Origin: an alpha proteobacterium SCGC AAA288-N07
Lineage (GTDB): Bacteria > Pseudomonadota > Alphaproteobacteria > Pelagibacterales > Pelagibacteraceae
Assembly (NCBI GenBank): GCA_000513055.1
Contig: AZYB01000003.1
Coordinates: 1 to 59,040, forward strand
Direction of reading: 5' to 3'
DNA length: 59,040 nucleotides
In this document: positions 26,495-35,890 of the stretch, in pieces
Position numbering within the stretch: position 1 is the stretch's first letter
Layout of the letters: each line of letters begins with the position of its first letter
Made by a program: the position numbers and the translations under genes
The notes under the pieces: generated by a model
What the model saw: only the letters and a program-made list of their open reading frames with translations
Databases searched by the model: none
Told to the model about the DNA's origin: nothing

Positions 26495-26540
26495 TGTTTT
26501 CTCCTATTAAACTCTTTGAATTATCAAATTCTGTGAATGA

Positions 26541-26568
26541 TATAAATATACAAATGTAAAATTTCAAG
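26541..26568 (-). promoter_or_regulatory. RpoH-like heat shock promoter of groESL
   Basis: On the minus strand a perfect CTTGAAA (plus-strand 26562-26568) is followed 11-13 nt on by TATATTTATA, similar to the sigma-32 pattern CTTGAAA-N11-14-C-x-TAT-x-T of proteobacteria. The leader to the groES ATG would be about 40 nt. The -35 match is full, the -10 partial. Confidence 0.6.
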
Positions 26569-26642
26569 GTGGATTTAAAATTAACTTGACCTTTAAAAAA
26601 CACTGAAAATACTATATTTTTTACATCTATATTATCTTTTTT

Positions 26643-27467
26643 ATGGGCTTTTTGTACTTAAAAAATGGATTACGAGAAATAGCCGATAAATATGAAATTT
26701 TCTTTATTGATTTATGGGGGGTAATCCATGATGGAGTATCACTAAATTCTACTGCAATTGAAGTATTAGATAATTTAAAAAAAAATAATAAAAAATTTAT
26801 TTTAATGACCAATGCTCCTAGAACAAGTCAAGGTGTAGCAAATTTCTTAAGTAAATTAAATTTTAATAAACATTATTATCAATATATTTATACTTCGGGC
26901 GATGCAGCTCTAAATTCATTAAGATCAAACTATCATGGTAAAAATTTTTTTCATTTAGGTCCAAAGCGAGATTTAGATTTGTTTTTTGAATTTAAAGAAA
27001 AAAGAAAAAACAAAATCGAATCAGCAGAATTCATATTATGTACTGGCTTATTAGACGATGAAGAAAATGATCTTTTTTACTATAAAGATTTATTAAAAAA
27101 ATACGTCAACAAGAAAATGGTTTGTACAAATCCGGATTTAATAGTGCATAGAGGTGATATAAAAGAATATTGTGCTGGATCAATAGCTAGAATTTTTGAG
27201 GAAATGAATGGAAAAGTAATCTATTATGGAAAACCTTATCCTGAAATTTATAAAGAATGTATTAAAGATGAAAAAAGGGTATTGGTAATTGGAGACAATT
27301 TAAATACAGATATAAAAGGCGCAAATAACATGCATTACGATTCTTTATTTATAAAAAACGGAATTCATCAAGATGAATTTAAAAATTCAACATCAAATAG
27401 TTTTGATGAAATATTAAGTAAATATCAAGTTAAAATTAATTATTATCAAAATGTTTTATCGTGGTAG
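26643..27467 (+). CDS. HAD-superfamily class IIA hydrolase (TIGR01459-like)
   Basis: The 274-residue protein resembles the NagD-type phosphatases found next to ribF in alphaproteobacteria. The nucleophile block is IFFIDLWGVIHDG (Asp23), followed by MTNAPR near residue 56 (motif II), CTNPDLIVHRGD near 158 and VLVIGDNLNTDIKGAN near 216 (motif IV, metal-binding acids). The second Asp of the usual DxD is replaced by Trp, as is standard in this subgroup. The substrate is unknown; flavin-nucleotide or sugar-phosphate dephosphorylation is a guess from the neighbour. It ends 6 nt before ribF. A possible promoter TTGACC (26586) lies upstream. Confidence 0.85.
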   Translation: MGFLYLKNGLREIADKYEIFFIDLWGVIHDGVSLNSTAIEVLDNLKKNNKKFILMTNAPRTSQGVANFLSKLNFNKHYYQYIYTSGDAALNSLRSNYHGKNFFHLGPKRDLDLFFEFKEKRKNKIESAEFILCTGLLDDEENDLFYYKDLLKKYVNKKMVCTNPDLIVHRGDIKEYCAGSIARIFEEMNGKVIYYGKPYPEIYKECIKDEKRVLVIGDNLNTDIKGANNMHYDSLFIKNGIHQDEFKNSTSNSFDEILSKYQVKINYYQNVLSW

Positions 27468-27473
27468 AAAAAT

Positions 27474-28415
27474 ATGCTTAAAACCTACAGCAATTTTACC
27501 ATTCCCTTAAAATTAAAAAAATCTATTTTGTTGATAGGAAACTTCGATGGCTTACATCTGGGTCATCAAAAGGTTTTAAAAGAAGCAATAAAATTTAAAA
27601 AAAAATATAAATTAAAACTAGGTATTCTAACATTTAATCCTTTGCCAGTTATGTTTTTCAATAAGAAATTAAAAAATTATAGACTTACAAATGATTTCCA
27701 AAAATTTTTTTTGCTAAAAAAAATTGGTGTAGATTTTATTATTAATAAGAGTTTTGATTTAAAGTTTTCTAGGATTACATCTAAACAGTTCATAAAGAAA
27801 ATTGTAGCAAAAAAAATAAATCCTAAATTTGTTTTTGTTAGTAATAATTTTAAATATGGAAATAAACGGAAAGGTGACGTTAAAGAATTAATTAGTGAAG
27901 GAAAAAAATATGGTTTTAAAATTATAAAACCTGAACCCTTAAGAGTTAAAAAGAAAATTATATCATCTTCATTAATTAGAGGTTTGTTAGAAAAAGGTAA
28001 AATTAAACATGCAAATAAATTATTATCAAGAAACTGGGTAATTAATGGTGCCGTTCAAAAAGGAAAACAATTAGGTAAAAGACTAGGCTTTCCAACATGT
28101 AATATAGATATTGATAATTATATTTCGCCGAAACCTGGCGTTTATTCTATAAAGGCTACAATAGATGATTCAAAAAAAATTTTAAATGGCATAGCTTATC
28201 TAGGTTATCGGCCAACTTTTGGAGGAAAAAAACTATTACTTGAAGTAAATTTATTTGGTTTCAATGGAAGTTTATATAGAAAAATACTAAATGTTTATTT
28301 TTGCAACTTTATTAGAAGAGATAAAAAATTTAAAAATAAAACAAGTTTAATTAGTCAAATGAAAAAAGATTTAATAAAAGCAAAATTTTATTTACGAAAA
28401 AAAATAATTTTATGA
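27474..28415 (+). CDS. ribF: Riboflavin kinase / FAD synthetase
   Basis: A two-domain enzyme that makes FMN and then FAD. In the 313 residues, the N-terminal nucleotidyltransferase domain carries LIGNFDGLHLGHQKVL near residue 21 and a late SSSLIRGLL turn near 165. The C-terminal riboflavin kinase domain carries GKRLGFPTCNID near 200, then PGVYSIKA and a GGKKLLLEVNLFGF block. The order and length are normal. It overlaps ileS by 4 nt, a coupling seen in many proteobacteria, where ribF-ileS-lspA form one operon. Confidence 0.93.
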   Translation: MLKTYSNFTIPLKLKKSILLIGNFDGLHLGHQKVLKEAIKFKKKYKLKLGILTFNPLPVMFFNKKLKNYRLTNDFQKFFLLKKIGVDFIINKSFDLKFSRITSKQFIKKIVAKKINPKFVFVSNNFKYGNKRKGDVKELISEGKKYGFKIIKPEPLRVKKKIISSSLIRGLLEKGKIKHANKLLSRNWVINGAVQKGKQLGKRLGFPTCNIDIDNYISPKPGVYSIKATIDDSKKILNGIAYLGYRPTFGGKKLLLEVNLFGFNGSLYRKILNVYFCNFIRRDKKFKNKTSLISQMKKDLIKAKFYLRKKIIL

Positions 28416-31174
28416 CAAAAGAAGATTTAAATTTACCAAAAACGTCTTTTTCAATGAGAGCTAATTTGCCTCAAAAAGAACCAAATATCTTAAATTTTTG
28501 GGACAAAATAGATTTATATAAAAAACATAGAAATGCGAGCAAAGGGAAAGAAAAGTTTATTCTTCATGACGGGCCACCTTATGCAAATGGACATATTCAT
28601 ATGGGTACAGCATTAAATAAAATACTTAAAGATATAGTAACAAAAATTCATCAGATGGATAACAAAGACTCAAATTATGTTCCAGGATGGGATTGTCATG
28701 GGTTACCAATTGAATGGAAAATAGAAGAACAGTATAAAAAAAATAAAAAAAATAAAGATGATGTGCCAATTGGAGAATTTAGAAAAGAATGTCGAGAATT
28801 TGCAAATAAATGGATAGGTGTTCACATAAAGGAATTCAAACGACTGGGAGTTATTGGTGACTGGAAAAATTATTACTCTACAATGAGTTTTGATGCTGAA
28901 GCTGGAATAGTAAGAGAACTTGGTAAATTTTTATTAGAAGGAAGTCTTTACAAGGGATTTAAACCTATTTTGTGGTCAACCGTCGAAAAAACAGCTCTTG
29001 CTGATGCAGAGGTTGAATATAAAGATCATGTTTCAAATACTATTTATGCTGGATTTAAAGTAGAACATTCTAAAATTGACTCAATAAAAAATAGCAGTGT
29101 AATTATATGGACAACAACACCCTGGACAATTCCGGCAAATAGAGCATTAGCCTATAACAAAGATTTAGAATACTCTTTAATAAAAGTTGAAGACACTTCG
29201 TCCAATTTTGAAAGTCAAAACATAATAATTGCCTCAAAATTATTAAAAATGGTGGTAAAAGAAAATGGATTAGAAAAATATAAAATAACTAACACATTCA
29301 AAGGTAGTAGTTTTGAAGGAACGGTTTGTTCCCATCCTTTAAAAAAACTTGGTTATAATTTTCAAGTTCCAATGTTTGAAGCTCAATTTGTAACGCTTGA
29401 ACAAGGTACGGGAATTGTACATGCAGCTCCAAGCCATGGACCTGATGATTTTAATCTTTGTCTAAAAAATGGAATAAAGGCTACCGATACAATTGATGAT
29501 AGTGGACGTTATACAAATAATATACCCTCTTTTGAAGGCATACATATTTTTAAGGCCGATCAACTAATTATTGATAAATTAAAAAAAGAAAAAAAATTAC
29601 TAGGGAATGGAAAGCTTACTCATAGTTACCCACATTCTTGGAGATCGAAAGCTCCATTAGTTCATAGGGCTACCCAACAATGGTTTATCTCAATGGATAG
29701 CCATGAGCTTAGAAAAAAAGCTCTTAAAGCAATTGACGAAACAAATTTTTACCCAAAAAAAGGAAAAGAAAGAATTAGATCAATGATAGAACTACGCCCC
29801 GATTGGTGCATATCAAGACAAAGAACGTGGGGTGTTCCTCTACCAATATTTGTTTCAAAAAAAACAAATGAGATATTAAAAGATCCGGAAGTTATTGAAA
29901 ATATTGCAAAAATTTATGAAAAAGAGGGATCAGATTGTTGGTTTATAGATGACCCCCAAAAATTTTTAACTAAAAAATATAAAAAAGAAGATTTTATAAA
30001 ATCTACTGATATCTGTGAAGTTTGGTTTGATAGTGGATCAACACACTCTTTTGTTCTGGAAAAAAGAGATGATTTGAAATGGCCAGCTTCAATGTATTTA
30101 GAGGGATCTGACCAACATCGTGGCTGGTTTCATTCTTCTTTACTAGAGTCTTGTGGTACTAGAGGTAGAGCTCCTTACGAAAGTATTTTGTCACATGGGT
30201 TTGTAGTTGATGGGAAGGGACTTAAAATGTCAAAATCTACAGGAAATGTAATTTCACCTGAAGATATATTAAAAAAATATGGTGCAGACATATTAAGAGT
30301 TTGGGTAGCAGCATCTGATTACTCAGAAGATTTAAGAATTGATTTTTCAATATTAGATCAACATGCTGAGTCTTATCGAAAAATTAGAAATACCTTTAGA
30401 TTTTTATTAGGCAATCTTAAAGATCAAAAAACTGATTTTAATTTTAGTTCAGATGAAGTTTTTAATTGGCCTGAACTCGAACAATATATGCTACATAAAA
30501 TTTATATTCTGAACCAAAATTTTAAATCACATTTAAAGAAATATAGTTTTCATAAACTATATAAAGATTTGTTGAATTTTTGTGCACAAGATCTATCTGC
30601 TTTCTATTTTGATATAAGAAAAGATACATTATATTGTGACGGAAAAGATTCCCAAACCAGAAAGGCTTGTATAAATTTATTAAATATTTTACTGGATTCT
30701 TTATTAAAATGGTTTGCTCCTATTCTATCATTTACAACAGAAGAAATTTATAAAATAGTTAATAAAAATGAAACTGACAGCATTCATTTAAAAAATTTTC
30801 CAAATATACCACAAACTTGGAAAAACGATCAGTTGTTTAAAAGATGGAGTAAATTAAATTATGTAAGACAAGTTTGTAATGCGGCTATAGAATTAAAAAG
30901 ATCCAATAAGGAATTAGGATCGAGTTTAGAGGCAGATCTAGAAATATATTTAGATGATCAATATCTAAAACTTGCTAGAAAAGTTAACCTATCCGAATAT
31001 TGTATAACTTCACGTGCAATAGCAAAACCCCTTGATAACAAAAAAGAAAATTTGTTCCATATTGATAATATTTTGGGTGTTAAGGTTCTAGTAAAAAAAG
31101 CAAAGGGTAAAAAATGTCCAAGATGCTGGAAAATAACAAGTAATAAATGTGATAAAAATATGTGTGCTATGTAA
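28412..31174 (+). CDS. ileS: Isoleucyl-tRNA synthetase
   Basis: A class I synthetase charging tRNA-Ile, with an editing domain. The 920 residues show the HIGH-type motif DGPPYANGHIHMG near residue 55, the editing site region TTTPWTIPANRALAY near 232, CISRQRTWGVPLP near 467 and KMSKS in GLKMSKSTGN near 607. The C-terminal zinc knuckle reads CPRCWKITSNKC and then MCAM-stop. The usual second C-x-x-C is not formed in this frame, while the +1 frame, shared with lspA, encodes CVLC at the same spot. The start overlaps ribF by 4 nt. Confidence 0.95.
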   Translation: MTKEDLNLPKTSFSMRANLPQKEPNILNFWDKIDLYKKHRNASKGKEKFILHDGPPYANGHIHMGTALNKILKDIVTKIHQMDNKDSNYVPGWDCHGLPIEWKIEEQYKKNKKNKDDVPIGEFRKECREFANKWIGVHIKEFKRLGVIGDWKNYYSTMSFDAEAGIVRELGKFLLEGSLYKGFKPILWSTVEKTALADAEVEYKDHVSNTIYAGFKVEHSKIDSIKNSSVIIWTTTPWTIPANRALAYNKDLEYSLIKVEDTSSNFESQNIIIASKLLKMVVKENGLEKYKITNTFKGSSFEGTVCSHPLKKLGYNFQVPMFEAQFVTLEQGTGIVHAAPSHGPDDFNLCLKNGIKATDTIDDSGRYTNNIPSFEGIHIFKADQLIIDKLKKEKKLLGNGKLTHSYPHSWRSKAPLVHRATQQWFISMDSHELRKKALKAIDETNFYPKKGKERIRSMIELRPDWCISRQRTWGVPLPIFVSKKTNEILKDPEVIENIAKIYEKEGSDCWFIDDPQKFLTKKYKKEDFIKSTDICEVWFDSGSTHSFVLEKRDDLKWPASMYLEGSDQHRGWFHSSLLESCGTRGRAPYESILSHGFVVDGKGLKMSKSTGNVISPEDILKKYGADILRVWVAASDYSEDLRIDFSILDQHAESYRKIRNTFRFLLGNLKDQKTDFNFSSDEVFNWPELEQYMLHKIYILNQNFKSHLKKYSFHKLYKDLLNFCAQDLSAFYFDIRKDTLYCDGKDSQTRKACINLLNILLDSLLKWFAPILSFTTEEIYKIVNKNETDSIHLKNFPNIPQTWKNDQLFKRWSKLNYVRQVCNAAIELKRSNKELGSSLEADLEIYLDDQYLKLARKVNLSEYCITSRAIAKPLDNKKENLFHIDNILGVKVLVKKAKGKKCPRCWKITSNKCDKNMCAM

Positions 31175-31184
31175 AGGTGAAAAA

Positions 31185-31694
31185 TTGTCCAATATTAAAT
31201 TTAAAAATTTACTAAATCATTTTATCATAATAATTTTAATTTTTATTATTGATCGAATAAGCAAGATTTACCTCTTAAATTTACAAGAAAATGGTACTGA
31301 TGTAGATCTTTATATTTTTCCTTTTTTAAATATTTTTTTAGTTTGGAATACAGGTATAGGATTTGGTTTATTTTCTACGGATCCAAATATTTTTTATCAT
31401 CTGTTAACTTTTATAATTGCAATTATTAATTTAGTGCTAATAATTTTATTATTTAATTTAAATGGTATCAGAAAATATTTTATTTCTATGATTTTAGGCG
31501 GCTCATTTGGCAATTTTTTTGATAGAATTTACTATTTTGCTGTGCCCGATTTTGTCGATCTGCATATCGGAAATTTTCATTGGTTCATATTTAATATTGC
31601 AGATATATTCATTACAATTGGGATAATTTGTCTAATTTTGGTTGAAATATTCGACAAGAATATGAATAAAGAACATAATGCAAAAAATATTTAA
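31185..31694 (+). CDS. lspA: Lipoprotein signal peptidase
   Basis: An inner-membrane aspartic peptidase that cleaves prolipoproteins at the lipid-modified Cys. I place the start at TTG 31185 because a strong AAAGGTGA site lies 4 nt before it; an earlier GTG at 31149 would reach back into ileS. This gives 169 residues with four membrane helices. The catalytic pair sits in GGSFGNFFDRI near residue 109 and FNIADIFITIG near 137, and the VWNTGIGFG block near 57 is conserved. The 3' end overlaps the DUF3035 lipoprotein gene by 17 nt, a gene whose product is itself a substrate. Confidence 0.9.
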   Translation: MSNIKFKNLLNHFIIIILIFIIDRISKIYLLNLQENGTDVDLYIFPFLNIFLVWNTGIGFGLFSTDPNIFYHLLTFIIAIINLVLIILLFNLNGIRKYFISMILGGSFGNFFDRIYYFAVPDFVDLHIGNFHWFIFNIADIFITIGIICLILVEIFDKNMNKEHNAKNI

Positions 31695-32013
31695 TAAAAT
31701 AATAATAACAATAGTTTTTTTTCTCATAACAGCATGCGCCGCAACTTGGAGCGATGTTAAAGAAGGTTTAGGTGGCCAAAAAAGAAAAACTACAGATGAA
31801 TTTTTGGTAAAAAAAAAAGACCCTCTTGCTATGCCACCTAAATGGAAAGATCTACCAATACCAGGACAAAGTATAAAATCGGATGATGACATTGAAGAGA
31901 TGACCGATATTGAGCAACTTATTCAATTGGGTAAAAGTCAAAAAAATTTAGAAAATCTTGAAGAAGGAAGTGGCAATTTAGAAAATTCTATTCTAAAAAA
32001 AATCAAAAAATAA
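31678..32013 (+). CDS. DUF3035 lipoprotein
   Basis: The 111-residue protein starts with a lipoprotein signal (FFLITACAAT, Cys near residue 20). The mature part contains TTDEFLVKKKDPLAMPPKWKDLP, the P-rich core of DUF3035, a family that follows lspA in many alphaproteobacteria. The rest is acidic and helical (DDIEEMTDIEQLIQLGKSQ). Function is unknown; an envelope role is inferred from the lipid anchor. It overlaps lspA and ends 2 nt before pgi. Confidence 0.8.
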   Translation: MQKIFNKIIITIVFFLITACAATWSDVKEGLGGQKRKTTDEFLVKKKDPLAMPPKWKDLPIPGQSIKSDDDIEEMTDIEQLIQLGKSQKNLENLEEGSGNLENSILKKIKK

Positions 32014-32015
32014 TA

Positions 32016-33221
32016 ATGTTGATTAAGAATATTCTTTTTAAAAATAATTTAATTAAGAAAATAAAATTAAAAAATATTTTGAAAACTAATAAAAAATTTT
32101 TGGAATTAAAAAAAGATTATAAAAAGAAAAAAATTCCCTTATTTGCTAGTTTCGAAAAAAATTATAAACTTAGCTACTCAAAAAAATTAGTTAAAATTTT
32201 AGGAAAAAGAAAAAATATAATTTTGGTGGGAATGGGTGGTTCAATTCTTGGAGCAAAAGCACTATATTCGTTTTTGAAACAAAAAATTAAAAAAAATTTT
32301 TTTTTTCAGGACAATCTAAGTGAACGAAATATTTTAGAATTAAATTCAAAAAAATTTAATAAACCAGCTTATATTTTTATATCTAAGTCTGGAAATACCA
32401 TCGAAACTATCACAAATTTGAATTTCATTATTAAAAATAATAAAAAAAATTGCATAAATATTTTTATTACCGAAAAAAAAAATAATGCAATTACTGAAAT
32501 TGCAAATAAATTAAAAGCTGAAATTATAGAGCATAAAAATTTTATTGGCGGAAGATATTCTGTAATGTCTGAAGTTGGCATGTTGCCAGCAGAATTAATG
32601 AATTTAAAAGTAAATAAATTTAAAAATTTAAATTATTTAATTAATAATAAGAATTTTGTTGATCGTTTAATTTACGATGTATCCTGTTTATATGATTTAT
32701 CTAAACAAAAAATTTTAAACTCGATAATTCTAAGTTATGATCCTGATATGAATGATCTTGGTTATTGGTATCAACAATTAATAGCAGAAAGTCTTGGAAA
32801 AAAAGGTAAAGGATTTATTCCGATGGTTTCTATTATGCCAAAGGATCATCATAGTTTACTCCAGCTATATTTAGAGGGGCCAAAAAATAATTTTTTTACA
32901 ATATTTACATCAAGACATCAAAAAAAATTTCAATTATCTAGTTATTTAATACCAAAATCTATTAAATATATAGCAAATAAAAATTTGGAGAACATCATAT
33001 ATGCCCAAAGAAAAGCCATGGAAATTACTTTAGCTAAAAACAGAATTCCTTTTAGGAGTTTTGATTTTTTAAAAAAGAACGAAGAAGAATTAGGTGCAAT
33101 TTTTACTTTTTTTATTTTAGAAACGATTCTTTTATCAAGATTAATGAAACTAAATCCTTTTGACCAACCAGCAGTTGAAATTGTAAAACAAGGCACGAAA
33201 AAAATTCTCTTAAAAAACTAA
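32016..33221 (+). CDS. pgi: Glucose-6-phosphate isomerase
   Basis: Interconverts glucose 6-phosphate and fructose 6-phosphate. At 401 residues it is shorter than the 550-residue E. coli form and belongs to the compact type. The SIS-fold motifs are present: ILVGMGGSILGAKAL near residue 69, SKSGNTIETITN near 124, the signature FIGGRYSVMSEVGMLPAEL near 174 and the C-terminal PFDQPAVEIVKQGTK near 381. Catalytic residues lie in these blocks. The 3' end overlaps convergent rsmD by 12 nt. Confidence 0.9.
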   Translation: MLIKNILFKNNLIKKIKLKNILKTNKKFLELKKDYKKKKIPLFASFEKNYKLSYSKKLVKILGKRKNIILVGMGGSILGAKALYSFLKQKIKKNFFFQDNLSERNILELNSKKFNKPAYIFISKSGNTIETITNLNFIIKNNKKNCINIFITEKKNNAITEIANKLKAEIIEHKNFIGGRYSVMSEVGMLPAELMNLKVNKFKNLNYLINNKNFVDRLIYDVSCLYDLSKQKILNSIILSYDPDMNDLGYWYQQLIAESLGKKGKGFIPMVSIMPKDHHSLLQLYLEGPKNNFFTIFTSRHQKKFQLSSYLIPKSIKYIANKNLENIIYAQRKAMEITLAKNRIPFRSFDFLKKNEEELGAIFTFFILETILLSRLMKLNPFDQPAVEIVKQGTKKILLKN

Positions 33222-33779
33222 ATTTCCAAAAATAATCTTTGAAATCCCATAGTTTCTTATATTTATTATTTTGAAATTACTTGGATAATTATCTTTAGAT
33301 TGTTTATTTCTGTGAATGATAATGATTCCATTTTTCTTAAGGACATTTGCTTTAATAATATTATTAATTAATTCAAAAATATTTTTTTCTTTGTATGGAG
33401 GATCCAAAAAAATTAAATCTACTTTATGATAAAAATTGTCAATATTAGATAAATAATTTGATACTGAATATTCAATTACGGAGGTCTTTTTTTCAATATT
33501 AAGTTTATAAATATTTTTTTGTAGTATTTTCAGGGCATTTTTGTTGTTTTCAACAAATGTAACTTTATTAGCATCTCTAGATAAACATTCTAAGCCAAAA
33601 GACCCAGTGCCTGAATACAGATCTAAGATTTTTGTATTTTTGAATTTAAATAGAAACTTTTTAAAATGAAGCAATGTATTAAAAATTGACTCTCTAGTAA
33701 GATCTTTAAGAGGCCTTGTTTCTTTATCTAGAGGCATTAACAGTTTTCTACTTTTAAATTTTCCAGAAATTATTCGCAT
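33210..33779 (-). CDS. rsmD: 16S rRNA (guanine-966-N2) methyltransferase
   Basis: Modifies G966 in the small ribosomal RNA using SAM. The 189 residues open with RIISGKFKSRKLLMP and TRPLKDLTRESIFNTL, both typical of RsmD. The SAM loop ILDLYSGTGSFGLECLSR is near residue 51 and the N-methylase motif LIFLDPPYKEK near 124. Length and order are normal. It overlaps the end of pgi by 12 nt and has a 108-nt spacer to the DUF2093 gene. Confidence 0.92.
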   Translation of the reverse strand: MRIISGKFKSRKLLMPLDKETRPLKDLTRESIFNTLLHFKKFLFKFKNTKILDLYSGTGSFGLECLSRDANKVTFVENNKNALKILQKNIYKLNIEKKTSVIEYSVSNYLSNIDNFYHKVDLIFLDPPYKEKNIFELINNIIKANVLKKNGIIIIHRNKQSKDNYPSNFKIINIRNYGISKIIFGNLVF

Positions 33780-33887
33780 TGTTATTTTGTTTTTTATTTT
33801 CTATAAGTTAATCAATATTTTTTCTAAAAACTATTTTTCAAATTAATCTAATATTCATATAATATTGATATATAAAAAAATATAATT

Positions 33888-34085
33888 ATGAATGAAATTT
33901 TAGCTAAATTAAAGTATGGACCTAATTCTTTTGAAGTACTAGAAAAAGGCAATTACGTAATTTGTGTGGTTTCGGGAAAAAAAATTTATTTAGACAAACT
34001 CACATATTGGAATGTTGATTTACAGGAAGCTTATTTTTCACCTAAAGAGGCACAAATACGATTTGAAGAATTAAAAAAAGGTTAA
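33888..34085 (+). CDS. DUF2093 family small protein
   Basis: A 65-residue soluble protein that matches DUF2093, a family confined mostly to alphaproteobacteria. Its pattern is LKYGPNSFEVLEKGNYVIC, a short loop, then LDKLTYWNVDLQEAYFSPKEA. Two Cys-like positions of the family (C-x-V-[ST]-G) appear here as CVVSGKKI. Function is unknown. It converges on lpxL, 9 nt away, as in related genomes where it sits next to the lipid A genes. Confidence 0.85.
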   Translation: MNEILAKLKYGPNSFEVLEKGNYVICVVSGKKIYLDKLTYWNVDLQEAYFSPKEAQIRFEELKKG

Positions 34086-34094
34086 TTTACAAGT

Positions 34095-34964
34095 CTACTT
34101 CCAACGATTGTGCGACCAAATCCATTGTTCGGGTTTATTCAAAATCATTTTTTCAATTTCTCTATTAATTTTTAATGTGAGATTGTAAATGTCAGTTTCA
34201 TGGCTGCCAGTTTTTTCATATTCAAATGGTTTGTGGATCGTCATTTCAAATTTACTATCCGGCAACCTTTCTATATAGACTGGTACAATTTTGTAGTTAT
34301 ATTTCAGCGATATTTGAGCCGGCATAGTTGTTGTTAATGCAGGATTGTTAAAAAAATTAATTTTTATTCCTTCACTAGTTCTTTGATCGGCTATTATAAT
34401 TACCGAATATTCATTTTTAATATTACTCAACAGTTCTCTAAAGTTTGATCTTACTTTTTTAATCATCACAGGACATACATATTTTAATCTCAGATATTCC
34501 ATGATTGGATTTAAAAATATATTATTTAGAGGTCGATATATTGCACAAAATCTAATTCCATATTGTTTCAATTTAGTTCCTAGTAATTCAAAATTTGCAA
34601 AATGACCTGATACAAAAACTACGGGATTATTACTTTTCTTAATTTCATCTAAATATTCTCTTCCATTTAATTTTATTAAATTGTTATGATTTTTATGAAA
34701 ATTTTTCAAAAAAACATATTCAGAAAAGGTTTTGCCAATATTATCCCACATGCCATGAGATATTTTTTTTATTTCTTTTTGATCAATTTTTGGGAAACAA
34801 ATATTTAAGTTTTTTTCTATAATCTTTTTTGATCTAAATAATGGACCCAATGCCTTAGCGAGATAACCTCCCATAAAAGATGCATTTCGGAGTCCAATAA
34901 TTTTAAAAGTTGTGAATAGTGATAAGACTGTTATGAATTGTATAAAATATTTAAAGATTTTCAT
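34095..34964 (-). CDS. lpxL: Lipid A late acyltransferase (LpxL/LpxM family)
   Basis: Adds a secondary acyl chain to lipid A precursors at the inner membrane. The 289 residues start with a membrane helix. The HX4E motif is HFANFE near residue 122, followed by the YRPLNN block near 145, the IIIADQRTSEGIKINFFN block near 193 and PEQWIWSHNRW at the very end, all hallmarks of the lysophospholipid acyltransferase group. The 4-nt overlap with lpxK points to an operon. The exact acyl chain and position cannot be told; LpxM is the alternative. Confidence 0.88.
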   Translation of the reverse strand: MKIFKYFIQFITVLSLFTTFKIIGLRNASFMGGYLAKALGPLFRSKKIIEKNLNICFPKIDQKEIKKISHGMWDNIGKTFSEYVFLKNFHKNHNNLIKLNGREYLDEIKKSNNPVVFVSGHFANFELLGTKLKQYGIRFCAIYRPLNNIFLNPIMEYLRLKYVCPVMIKKVRSNFRELLSNIKNEYSVIIIADQRTSEGIKINFFNNPALTTTMPAQISLKYNYKIVPVYIERLPDSKFEMTIHKPFEYEKTGSHETDIYNLTLKINREIEKMILNKPEQWIWSHNRWK

Positions 34965-35890
34965 GTAATTTTTTTTAATTCATTAATAAATTCATCTTTT
35001 TTATCAATAAGTAATTCTAATTTTAAATATTTGATATTTTTTTTATCTTCGTTATTTAATCTAAAATAATCTTTTTCAGTAGTTACCAAACATGCGTTTA
35101 GCTCTTTTGCCCTTTTGTTCAGATTTATAATATCTATTTTTTCAAAATCATAATGATCAGGAAATTTTAAAGTTTCTATTATCTCTATATTATTATCTTT
35201 TAAAAGATCAAAAAAATTTTCAGGATTTCCTATGCCAGCGAATGCCAAGACTTTTCTATTTATTATATCATTAATGTTTGTCAGTTTATATTGAGTGTAA
35301 AAAATTTTAATTTCAGGATTAAATTTATTTATAATTTTTTCAAATTCCAAATTTTGGTTTCCGTTAATAAATACATAGTTACATCTTTTTAATGCATTTA
35401 GTTTTTCTCTAAGCGGCCCTGAAGGAATTACAAAACCATTTCCAATCCATTGTTTTTCACTAAAACAAATTATAGATATATCACTTTTTATGCTTGGATC
35501 CTGAAAACCATCATCAAGAATAGCCACTTGAAAATTATTATCAATTAATGATTTTATTGCCTTTAATCTTTGTTTGTTTGAAAATACCTTACCAATATTT
35601 TCTAGCAAATTTGTTTCATCGGCATATTTTCTGTAGTGTTTTTTTATAAATGCGGGATTTAGTTTTAGCAATTTAAGTATTTGGAATATTTCTATACAAA
35701 GAGGTGTTTTGCCAGTTCCACCCAGATAAATATTTCCAACTAAAATTATTGGAATGCTAAATTTTTCTCTTTTAAAGTATTTAAATTTTATCAGGTTAAT
35801 TAAATTAAAAATTACTGAAAAGGGAAAAAAAACATAAGACCAAACTGAAAATTTCTTACTGTCCCAAAATCTTGGTTTATAAATTTTCAT
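34961..35890 (-). CDS. lpxK: Tetraacyldisaccharide 4'-kinase
   Basis: Phosphorylates the 4' position of the lipid A disaccharide, an inner-membrane kinase. The 309 residues open with an amphipathic or membrane N-terminus and FWDSKKFSVWSYVFFP. The Walker A loop is GNIYLGGTGKTPLCIEI near residue 52, and the DDGFQDPSIKSDI block near 126 holds the Walker B-like DDGFQ. LLFAG-like AFAGIGNPENFF near 217 and VTTEKDYFRL near 270 are family features. The gene lies between waaA and lpxL with 4-nt overlaps on both sides. Confidence 0.93.
   Translation of the reverse strand: MKIYKPRFWDSKKFSVWSYVFFPFSVIFNLINLIKFKYFKREKFSIPIILVGNIYLGGTGKTPLCIEIFQILKLLKLNPAFIKKHYRKYADETNLLENIGKVFSNKQRLKAIKSLIDNNFQVAILDDGFQDPSIKSDISIICFSEKQWIGNGFVIPSGPLREKLNALKRCNYVFINGNQNLEFEKIINKFNPEIKIFYTQYKLTNINDIINRKVLAFAGIGNPENFFDLLKDNNIEIIETLKFPDHYDFEKIDIINLNKRAKELNACLVTTEKDYFRLNNEDKKNIKYLKLELLIDKKDEFINELKKIT

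Noticed and set aside
31149-31184. Earlier lspA start at GTG 31149
   Set aside because: It would lie inside ileS and add non-family residues; a strong AAAGGTGA precedes the TTG at 31185.
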